DNA from: Ramazzottius varieornatus
Lineage: Eukaryota; Tardigrada; Eutardigrada; Parachela; Ramazzottiidae
Length of the DNA stretch: 64,000 bases
Assembly: GCA_001949185.1 (NCBI GenBank)
Contig: BDGG01000001.1
Coordinates: forward strand, 6,679,353-6,743,352
Direction: 5' to 3'
Both the position numbers and the translations under genes were made by a program. The notes under the pieces were generated by a model. The model ran no database searches. It was not told where the DNA came from and was given only the letters and a program-made list of their open reading frames with translations. Positions within the stretch are counted from its first letter, which is position 1. Each line of letters opens with the position of its first letter. Below are positions 56,019-64,000 of this stretch, piece after piece.

Positions 56019-56556
56019 CACTGGATGAAGATAGGCTTGGAAGGAAATCGGAAGTGAAAGTTTAATTTTGTTTTTTGTCGTTTCGTTGATTTTCAGTCAT
56101 GGCGCTGAGGAAGAGAAGTGGGATGGTGTAAAGCGGCAGTGTTGGTGCAACGAAGGACTTCTGATTTTCGCGGTTTCTGTAAGACCTTAACGCAATATGG
56201 CTTTTGTTCCTAAAAAGTTCTTTCGACCGATTGGTCTTTGAAGATACCTCAATCGTTATTCTGACCTTATTCTGTCCCTCAGAATTTACCAAAGTCTGCA
56301 GACCAAATTTTTGTACCTTGTTTTCTGATGATTATTATGACGGAAATGCCTGATGCACAAAAACCCTAACACGCTTTCCTTCCCGGTTTGTGACTATTAA
56401 AAAATTCAGCGTAGTACGAAAACAAGAACGAAATTCGGATATTAGCAAAACTGAACTAATACTGTATGCGAACAAGTAGCAAATCAAGTTATGCTTAGGA
56501 GTTCACAAAATGAGCATGGATGAAGTTATGTACAGACGACGGACGAAGGTTCTTCT

Positions 56557-57364
56557 TTAAGGTTGGATGTCCTTCTTGTACCATCGGGTAGATTCGATGT
56601 CACCGACCTTGGAATGCTGTAAGGAAAGAAAAGTTTAAGCTTATGCAGGGTTGATTAGAAATTGAGAGATGGCTTCTTTCTTACCACTTCCATTTCGGTT
56701 CCGTTGACACGGTAGGTGTCGAAGATGGTGAGGTTTCGGGATGGAATGAAGTTCTCGCTCTTCAGGATATCACCGTCCTCACTGAAGGTATACTGCAAAA
56801 TATTCATCCGGTGTTACAAATTGTTTCGATTCGAGGACTTGAAAGTAATTTAAGCTGGAGCTGAGGTGACCGGGATACTGGATTTCGTACCGTGAAGGAT
56901 GTGCCGTTGAAGGTCGACTTTGACTGCAGGCCCATGGTGAACTCTAGCTCCATCTTGTAGCTGATCTCAGGAACCGTGACCTTGAGGTGGAAATGGTCAT
57001 CTTCTTTCCAGAACTTGATGAAATTCTTGTGATGGGGGTCACGAGCTCCGGGATGTCCGTGTCCTGCAAAGCAGTATTCGTGAGTTGATGGACTCTGAAG
57101 GCGTTGAGGAATTTTTTTCTGCTGTTTTTACCGAGGACGGTGGCGAAGGCTTCGTAGTTGAATCGACGGTCGGTTGACTCCCATTTTCCCAACCACACTT
57201 TGCCCTCGAACTGGGCGGTGCGTTCGTTGTGGATCACTCCGCAGAATGCGACACCTAAGAGGACGATTCGGTGAGTGGGTATGAAAATGTAATCGCCATC
57301 TTTGATAGGTGACGGAATCGCCCAACTTACCAACAAGGAGGAAAAACAGGATAACGGACGCCAT
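56557..57364 (-). CDS. SAHS: SAHS-1: secretory abundant heat-soluble protein
   Basis: Tardigrade-specific secreted protein of the SAHS family. It has a fatty-acid-binding-protein-like beta-barrel fold and is linked to desiccation tolerance. Five minus-strand exons, 57364-57331, 57254-57132, 57063-56891, 56792-56685 and 56616-56557, give 165 aa. There is a signal peptide (MASVILFFLLVGVAFCGV), the family signature FEGKVWLGKWESTD, and FWKEDDHFHLKVTVP for strands of the barrel. YTFSEDGDILKSENFIPSRN follows, and the C terminus is ESTRWYKKDIQP. The first exon ends after about eleven codons in phase 1, a feature shared with SAHS-2 and SAHS-3. It keeps the intron after ATVLG that SAHS-2 and SAHS-3 lack. 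Being a paralogue, it could differ from the classical members in expression. Confidence 0.88.
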
Positions 57365-58096
57365 GTTGAGTTTCGAGAAGAGGACTTGCAAAGAAGAGAA
57401 ACTGAGCTGTGATCGGTTGAAATACGGAAGAAAGAATACTGCGATCGGGCAAAGTTTATGTCGTACCGAAACTTGAACGCGATGGAAGTGACCAACCTCC
57501 TCGGAGAATAGGACAAAGAAGCTTTGCCTGCTTGATAAGGCAGGCGTTGGCAAAGGCTATTTTGGTCGGCTTTATGTTCGGAGAAGTTCCTTGCTCAGAT
57601 AGAGGGGTATAAATGTATTGCCCTGTATCGGTTCACATCTCTCAGATAAAGGATGATCTTGCTTCTCTCTTCCTGCCTTACTATCTTCACCGGAAGACAG
57701 AAGACAAAGGTCTTTGTTCCCCTTTGCAATTGCTTACTGTGCTGACAAGTCTTGGTGCCAACCAAGATTGCTAACTATTCCCTGAGGAAGCGAAGTAGAA
57801 ACGCTGTAGCAGATCTTCTTGAACAATGGGTGGATACCTTGTCGCACCGGGAAGCCGTTTTGATGGCGCCCTGTACGAAGCCTTGCTCAATTGCAAATTT
57901 TTGATGGCATGTCGTAAAGCATTTTGCAAGTCATGCAACCAATTTGATTGTTTTTCTTTCTACCACCAAAGAACAAACTTCGTTTATTTTTACTGAAAAA
58001 CGCCGTCGGGAAAAGACTTGGTGAAAGCTTTGCACAAAACCTGGTTATCGTTATGAAAACACCACGTTTCATCTGCAGTCGGGTGTAAGAAACATA
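57365..58096. other. Spacer between SAHS-1 and SAHS-2
   Basis: About 730 bp that should hold the SAHS-1 promoter (minus strand). A CATAAAG-like sequence on the minus strand near 57570 is the best TATA-like candidate but lies about 200 bp from the ATG. No coding exon was seen. Confidence 0.4.
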
Positions 58097-58978
58097 TTAG
58101 ACGGCGTTGTTCACCTTCTTGTACCATTTCTTTCCGGTAGCACCGTTAGAAGTGAAGATCTGCGAATACAAAACCAGTGAGTGAACTCGTCTGTAATGCA
58201 TTATCAGGAGAAATAAGTTTGAATTCAGTAATATCGGTGTTCCTACATGTTCCAGTTCGTCACCGGTGACTTTGTAGGTGTGGGTCATTTCGGTGTTTTT
58301 CGAGGGAATATTCAGCTTAGAGTCGAGCTGATCTCCGTTCTCGGTGTAGACATACTACAAAAAGACCGGTTGAATTGATGATTATTGCTCAGAGCATGAG
58401 AACGCTTAAACACCGAAGGGAGAGCAACGATACCTTGACTTCAGTGCCGTCCATCGAGTAGGTTCCTTCCTGGCCGATCTTGAAGTCCCACTCCTTCTTG
58501 TGGTCGGTTCCGGGGAAAGTCATCTGGGCATGGTAGTGGCTGTCGCCTTCCTTGTAGATGGTGATGATAGCCTTCTGCTTTCCGCTGTAGAGAGATTGGT
58601 ACTTGGGCTCGATGTTGGCGGCCTTGACAAAGGCTTCCCAGTTCTCGGGTGTCTTGTCAGTCGACTCCCATTTTCCCAACCAAGGCTTGCCAGTCCATTG
58701 GGCCTTAGATTCGTCATGGGGCCTGGCGGCAATAATTACAGCGAGACCTGCAAAAAGAAGAGCTTTCACTTGACGATATCAACTTACAGTACGTGTAGTA
58801 AAAACGGGACACCTACGAACGAATTTTCCCAGATCGTTTCCAAGTGGCGCACGCCCTCAGCGAACAATAACGATATCGTGCGCCACTGGAAATAACGGCC
58901 TGGGTGAATCATTTGCCGGAAGTCCCAAATGAAACAATACACACCGCACAGGATAGCAGCAACGAGGGCGGACGACAT
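58097..58978 (-). CDS. SAHS: SAHS-2: secretory abundant heat-soluble protein
   Basis: Same family and strand as SAHS-1. Exons 58978-58945, 58747-58434, 58354-58247 and 58159-58097 give 172 aa. The signal peptide starts MSSALVAAILC and continues GLAVIIAARP across intron 1. The signature is AQWTGKPWLGKWESTD. Barrel strands follow (IYKEGDSHYHAQMTFPG, EWDFKIGQEGTYSMDGTEVK, YVYTENGDQLDSKLNIPSKN), and the C terminus is GKKWYKKVNNAV. The family is extracellular and rich in the charged and His residues seen here. The intron after the first signature is missing compared with SAHS-1 and SAHS-4. Intron 58748-58944 contains a palindromic element. A TATA box lies about 90 bp upstream. Confidence 0.93.
58806..58926. 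repeat. Intronic palindrome family, full-length copy in SAHS-2
   Basis: The core stem-loop 58838-58890 (CCAAGTGGCGCACG, loop CTCAGCGAACAATAAC, CGTGCGCCACTGGAAA) is embedded in outer arms. These start at GGGACACCTACGAAC and end at TTTGCCGGAAGTCCC. The whole unit is about 120 bp with GGGAC-type ends. Confidence 0.75.
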
Positions 58979-59766
58979 CTTGGTTGCGATGGGAAGCGAG
59001 GAAGAACGGGTAAGCTGGAAAGAAAAATGGAGCACTGCAATCGAGCTGGACCGGCTTTCCATAATTTATAGGGGAACGAGGAAGTGGATGGTCATCCATC
59101 GGTGCAGGCAATCAAGATCTGTGTGGAAGACGGGCAAAGGTCGGCAGAAAAGCGTGGTGTGTTTTTTCATTCGGGGATGGTTCAGACTTCGGACTCCAGT
59201 CGTCTGTATACTTATCGCCTACCGTACATCGGAACATGTGCTCGCCGGATGTTTTTTGGTGACCATGAAAGTCACAGTTTGAGGTTAGTCATGCCGAATC
59301 GTTGCCGATATATTCCGATACGGCGATAACGGGACAGAATATTTATATCTTTGTTCCAACTTACAAGGTTCTGCAGTCACCCAAAGAACGCCGCGTAAAA
59401 TTAATGATTTTGTCGCAACAAATTCCAACCTTGCCCCCTTCCATACACAGGCGATTAGGGTTTAGCCGTTTTGCTCAAATTTGTCTTCACTTTAGTACAG
59501 TTGTAAAAATACAACAGGGTGATATTTTGGAAAATAAATACGTTCCTATGGGTAGATGGAGCTCATATTTGCGCAGCATGCGCTCTTCCAGGTGCAGCAG
59601 TCACATCGCCCCTGACTTCTGCGCCAGTAAGATTAAGTACAGAATGTTGACATCCTATCAATAATCAAGCTACTGTGCGATAGTCAGTGCTCAGACTCGT
59701 GCAGACAGCTGGAGTTGACTTGGGTTTGTGTGGCCGATTCTGCGAAGAAGGGTGGCGACGCAAAGG
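58979..59766. other. Divergent spacer between SAHS-2 and NMRK1
   Basis: It contains the SAHS-2 TATA box and the NMRK1 promoter. Open frames near 59.1-59.6 kb show no domain or splice support. Confidence 0.4.
59064..59070 (-). promoter_or_regulatory. TATA box of SAHS-2
   Basis: TATAAAT on the minus strand, about 86-92 bp before the SAHS-2 start codon at 58978. Confidence 0.55.
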
Positions 59767-60856
59767 ATGCCGGATCCTTCTCCTTTATCTTGGCGGGAAC
59801 CGTTGATCCTTGGCATTACTGGGTGAGTTGGCTAAAGTGAACAACGCACTTGGAGCCATCTTGTTTCGAACAGAGTCGACTGAACTGCCATCAGAGTTCG
59901 ATTTTGTGCAATGCTATTTTTACTTCTAGGACGACGAATGCTGGCAAAACGACTTTGGCTAATAAGCTTTTGGAGCGCTTTCCGGGTTCCCGGATCATTC
60001 ATCAGGATGACTTTTTCCGCGCGAAAGACGATCCCGCACACGAGCATGTCGAAAACTTAGACCACCACAACTGGGACTGTAAGTCGGTCTTGTTTCCTAC
60101 CAGAATTGCTTGCTGATCCTTGCATTAATGAAGTCGCATCAGAATTCCAGAATTTACCGTACTATACTGCGCAAGTGAAGCTGAGTTATGATGGCTACGG
60201 TTATTTCCACGCTGATATGCGTCTACACGAAATCCTTTCGTGGACAAGTATGAACTACCATGTGCTTCTGTGACTACTATTTTCGATTTCAGGTTTGTCG
60301 GCGATAAAGGTGGATGAGCTCATACAAACCTTCTACAAGTATCGAGACGAGTTGGGAAAATCTGGACATGAGGGTCAATACTTGAATGGTCACACAGCAC
60401 AAGGCGGCGCTCGTGGTCAGCCAATGCTTATCGTCGAAGGTATCCTGGTCCTTAATATTCCTGAAATATCCGACGCCTGTAACCTGAAGTACTTCCTACA
60501 CCTGACCGAAGAAGAATGTAAAGCCCGGAGACTATTGCGCAACTACGACCCACCGGATGTGCCGGGATATTACGAGCAAGTCGTTTATCCGATGCATGAG
60601 TATTATTCCGCTCAACTTCACAGAAGATACAAAGATATCTGTAAGTAAGGAAAACCTCTTTGTCGCGATGGTACGGTTCTGTAAAGCTTATTACAAAAGG
60701 TGGTACTCCCTAGATGCTGCTACATTTGGATCATTGTTTATGACAGGTTATATCGAAGGAACGGACGACCCCGAGAAGATTTTCCAGAAGGTTCTCTGTG
60801 ATATAGCAGGCTACGGCTACTCGCCCAGCACAAAACCTCTCGGAACGACTTCCTAA
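59767..60856 (+). CDS. NMRK1: Nicotinamide riboside kinase (NMRK)
   Basis: Phosphorylates nicotinamide riboside to NMN with ATP, a salvage step to NAD. Exons 59767-59822, 59930-60078, 60293-60640 and 60747-60856 give 220 aa (human NMRK1 199). The P-loop is assembled across the first intron: ILGITGTTNAGKTTLA. The substrate motif IIHQDDFF, the helix DELIQTFYKY, PMLIVEGILVLN, the lid region EECKARRLLRNYDPPDVPGY and the YPMHEYY block all align with the family. The last exon supplies CYIEGTDDPEKIFQKVL, matching the C-terminal strand and helix. The gene is on the opposite strand to, and between, the SAHS genes, so the array was either split by insertion or grew around it. Confidence 0.92.
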
Positions 60857-61540
60857 GAAGAATCAGTATTTTTGCAGACTACACGCTCAAATTTAGGCTT
60901 CGATTTGGAGACCCTGAGCGTAGTCCAGAAAACGCTCGTCATTTAAGTTAGCGGCGAATTTGATTTCATTTAAACACAAGATACGCTGTATACGTCCTGG
61001 TGCCTCAGCGAATCTTTACCTTACACCGTTTGATTTTCATGGACTCGCCTATAACCCTTCGTCCCTCAAGCATGGTCTTAAACATTCTGCGCCTGTTTCA
61101 TTTTATCGACATCGGGATGAAACTAGCTGATTCCTTTTTTCAACGACAGCTTGATCAGCTTTGGCCACTCAGTGTCACCTTCGAGGCAGCCGCGCGGCGC
61201 ATGCATGGTGGTTTGATGGTCTGATTCGCGAAATATTTGTTTTCGGCTTAGCCTGTACCAAACCTTTACGCCATCATGGATCTCACTTGCCTCATCTTGG
61301 GGTAGGATCGAAACTTGGGACTTGGGACCAAAGCGTGCCGAATAATGAGAGAGTGAGTGGAGGTTTCGATGAGCGGTTTCAATGTAAGAGTTCGTGCCAA
61401 AAGCAGGTCGAACTTGCATAGGGAAACTGAATGAGGAAAGAGCTGTCAAGATTTCTAGCTACAGATGGATAAATGCGACAGCGAAAAAGTGTTTACATCA
61501 GAACGAAAAATGGAACAGTTATATGGCATTCGTCAAACAT
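60857..61540. other. Convergent spacer between NMRK1 and SAHS-3
   Basis: Short region with the 3' ends of both genes. No further coding or repeat signal was recognised. Confidence 0.4.
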
Positions 61541-62304
61541 CTACGACGAAGAGCTCTTCTTGTACCATCTCTTGGCGGTGACATCTCCAACCTTGTAGGT
61601 CTACATAATACAACAAAATGTCAGATGCACTTCCCCTTTAGTGCTACGTTGTCAAGAGCCCATCGGAGAACCACTTAGGCCAGTACGTACCTTCTCGAGT
61701 TCGTCTCCATTGACTTTGTATTCGTCATGGATAACCTTGTTTCGGGATGGAACGTGGACTTCAGCCTTCAGGTTTCCGCCATCCTCGGTGTACTTGTACT
61801 TGATCTCCGTGTTGTTGTGTTGGGTTGTTCCTTCCTCGTTGAGCTAGAAACCAAGGAAGACAATAAATAAGTAGGCACCGGTGATCAGCTTGGGCGAAGA
61901 GTTTCACAATGTGTGTACTTTGAAGTTAACGTCGTTCTTGTAGTTCTTGTCGGGGACGCTGATTTGGTGGTGGTAGTGGTCACCCTCCTTCCAGATCTTG
62001 TGGAAGGTCTTGTGGTTTCCACCGTACTGTTCGAGAGGAAGACCAAGGGCGGAGATGAAGGCGTCAAAGTTCTCTATGCGATCAGTGGATTCCCACTTGC
62101 CCATCCAGCTCTTTCCGGTCCATTCTGCCTTGGCATCGTCGTGGCCTTCAGCCGGAGCGCCGTAAGCGGCCACAACGCAACCTGGCAAGAACCATAAAGT
62201 TTTGAGAATTCAAATACTTTCGTAATTCGATTGCAAACAAAGAATCCAGAGAGCTCCAGAAAAAACTTACCCAGAAGGGCGATAGCGACAGCTGCGCGAG
62301 ACAT
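61541..62304 (-). CDS. SAHS: SAHS-3: secretory abundant heat-soluble protein
   Basis: Exons 62304-62271, 62181-61919, 61843-61691 and 61600-61541 give 169 aa. The signal peptide is split by intron 1 (MSRAAVAIALL, then GCVVAAYGAPA). The family signature is AEWTGKSWMGKWESTD. Later blocks are FHKIWKEGDHYHHQISVP, KNDVNFKLNEEG, KYKYTEDGGNLKAEVHVPSR and the C terminus GDVTAKRWYKKSSSS. This copy looks closest to classical SAHS members, with dense His and Lys on the predicted strands. Its second intron interrupts the chain at NFK|LNEE, about two strands earlier than in SAHS-1 and SAHS-2. A TATA box lies about 80 bp upstream of the ATG. Confidence 0.94.
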
Positions 62305-63285
62305 GCTGGTTTGGTTGTATGGCAGGAATGCGCTGAGAAAACACTGAAAACTTGGAATGAGGAAGTCTTTTCGATGGCGATCATTTTATACTGGTCAAGT
62401 TTGGGGCTTCGATGCGATAATCAGCTGTATGTATCACGGAAGAGCAAAGGTTAGTGGCGAACTTTCGAGAATTTTTCGGTAATAGAATGACTGGACAAGG
62501 CGGTGGCGGTGTTTCACCAAGACTTTTTCCTGAACTTATTTGGGCCACGGCGAACTGCCTTTGTCTTCCCATTGATGTTCGCGGGAGTGAAACCAGACCT
62601 TAAGAGCTTGTTCCGGGCGTGATCTGAAAGTGTTGAGCCTCATTTGCTGAATGGTGGAAAACCATGCTAAGGGTTGTTGTCTACCTCGTGTTGTCTGAAT
62701 TTCTTTCTGGCCAGTGTCCCAAAAAGTCGAACTTGCTTCTCAGAAAAGTACCTTGTACCTACTTTCGAAAACAATAAGACCGCTGAGTTTTTGTGATTGC
62801 CTGTCATACTACCTTTTGCTGAAAAACAACAGCCATTTTCTAACTTCATACAGCGTACCCGAGTCCTCACTGGCTTACAGCACGGCGAGGCTCTAACCAG
62901 CCCCGTTCAGGCCAGTCAGCGTTGTTGACGATAGTGATTGTATCGGAATGTCTAGGAAACTAGTTCTCACGCGGAACATTTTCCGTTTTTTGCATGTAGG
63001 CAGCGCTTCCGTCGTAGATCGCAGTACATGATATTCACTGGGACAAAAAAAAATATGGTTCGTCACCGCGCAAAGTTTCCCACAGAAAACCTCTAGACAG
63101 CAGAAACGATGACTGTGAAAAGACAGAAACGCGGCAGGGTTATTCTGTCAAAAAACCCAGAGCTATCCCGAAATGGAAATGAACATCCAACAGTTAGTTA
63201 AAATGGCAGACATACATGAAAAGCACTTCCATGAGGAATCATAACTCGAAGGCAGAACTATCACAATTAATGGAGGCGACAGGGC
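62305..63285. other. Spacer between SAHS-3 and SAHS-4
   Basis: It holds the SAHS-3 promoter with its TATA box. A loose heat-shock-element-like TTCGAGAATTTTTC lies at about 62464-62477, but one half-site is out of register. No coding exon was recognised. Confidence 0.4.
62383..62390 (-). promoter_or_regulatory. TATA box of SAHS-3
   Basis: TATAAAAT on the minus strand, about 80 bp before the start codon at 62304; good spacing for a short leader. Confidence 0.65.
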
Positions 63286-64000
63286 TCAGTTCTGCTGCTT
63301 GTTATACCAGCGCTTGTGAACGACACCCTCGCATTCGGAAGTCTGCAAGAAACGAGCACCGCTGTCAACAAATTATCAGACCGGCGTTTCCAGGAAAAGA
63401 GCTGCAAAAGAGGAAGTAAGATTTGATACCTTGGTCAGGTTCTGCCCATCCATCTTGTAGGTATTATGGATGACTTTGTTATGGGCGGGATACTTGATGG
63501 TACCCACCAGAGCACCGCCTTGTTCCTCATAGTTGACAGTAAACTGTTGACCGTTGTAAGATCCGGGAGTCTCTTGCCCGAGGCGGAAAATAACCTGGAA
63601 GAAAAACGAAAGGAAAATGTAGGCCTCCCGGTCCGAAATACCATACATATGACACGCATGGTATCACCACGCTTCCCCATTAAGGCACACATGGATCAAT
63701 ATGAAAGGCGTTACTACATTCACGTCGGGTAAAGCAACGTTACTGTGAAGAAAGTTGCCAGGTCCATCATACTTACATCGTTAATGTAGCCGGCTTCCTT
63801 GACCACGATCTTGTGATGGTACTCGTCACCCTTCTTGAAAGTGTGGAGTGTAACGGGTTGGTCCTTCTTCATGTTGGGATGGCTCATGTCGACACCTGTT
63901 GAACCGGAAGTGGAAGATGCCAGCCGAACAGTGACAATCAATCAAGCATGAGACTCAGGCTTACCCATGGCAGCGAGATAAGCCTCCAAATTATGATCCT
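63286..64000 (-). CDS. SAHS: SAHS-4: secretory abundant heat-soluble protein (5' part outside window)
   Basis: The exons visible are 64000-63965 (partial), 63895-63777, 63594-63430 and 63342-63286. The chain reads DHNLEAYLAAMG, FKKGDEYHHKIVVKEAGY, VIFRLGQETPGSYNGQQF, KYPAHNKVIHNTYKMDG and GVVHKRWYNKQQN. The GDEYHHKI and RWYNK blocks identify the family. The signal peptide and the GKWESTD signature would lie beyond the right edge. It retains the intron after LAAMG, like SAHS-1, and has its own intron position at INDV|VIFRL. It is cut by the window end, not truncated biologically as far as can be seen. Confidence 0.85.

Noticed and set aside
59302-59664. 120-codon plus-strand open frame before NMRK1
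   Set aside because: No homology or splice link to the NMRK1 first exon, whose start and P-loop are fully explained by 59767-59822.
62461-62480. Heat-shock element upstream of SAHS-3
   Set aside because: TTC and GAA units are present but the third unit is one base out of register; too degenerate to claim.
56557-64000. Interpretation of the SAHS genes as ordinary fatty-acid-binding proteins
   Set aside because: They have secretory signal peptides and the GKWESTD...RWYKK wording typical of SAHS; cytosolic FABPs lack a signal peptide.

Overview
The window is animal nuclear DNA and almost certainly comes from a eutardigrade (Hypsibius/Ramazzottius type). The strongest evidence is at the right end. 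Between 56.5 kb and the window edge there are four tandem minus-strand genes of the SAHS family (secretory abundant heat-soluble proteins), known only from tardigrades. All other genes have short GT-AG introns and bilaterian orthologues. All exon coordinates were read by eye, using splice motifs, reading-frame continuity and family motifs. For most models the exon lengths sum to a multiple of three.

Layout: 0-1.2 kb, intergenic with a large inverted repeat. 1.2-6.6 kb (+), condensin subunit NCAPH. 6.6-14.7 kb, gene-poor, with several TIR/foldback elements and one orphan RING-finger exon. 14.7-19.8 kb (-), a mucin-like single-pass membrane protein (Ser/Thr stalk, EGF-like segments, probable SEA module) followed by a second transmembrane/cytoplasmic module with no start of its own. 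22.6-43.1 kb (+), a 31-exon filamin of the jitterbug type with three CH domains and about 28 filamin repeats (2990 aa). An internal alternative first exon would give a 1585-aa isoform without the actin-binding region. 43.7-45.1 kb (+), two small secreted-protein genes with TATA boxes. 45.6-46.3 kb (-), an unknown acidic protein.

47.4-56.0 kb is a housekeeping block: HAPSTR1 (C16orf72) (+), RPL18A (+), TSR3 (-) and a protein with two chromodomains (+). 56.5-64 kb: SAHS-1, SAHS-2, NMRK1 (+, lying between SAHS genes), SAHS-3 and SAHS-4 (cut by the window end).

TSR3 and RPL18A both serve the ribosome. NCAPH and the chromodomain protein act on chromatin. I see no operon-like link between neighbours. 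The most notable signals are the internal filamin start exon, the SAHS array with its changing intron positions, and a family of short palindromes (stem core AAGTGGCGCAC / GTGCGCCACTT). I found about 20 full or partial copies of this palindrome, all inside introns.
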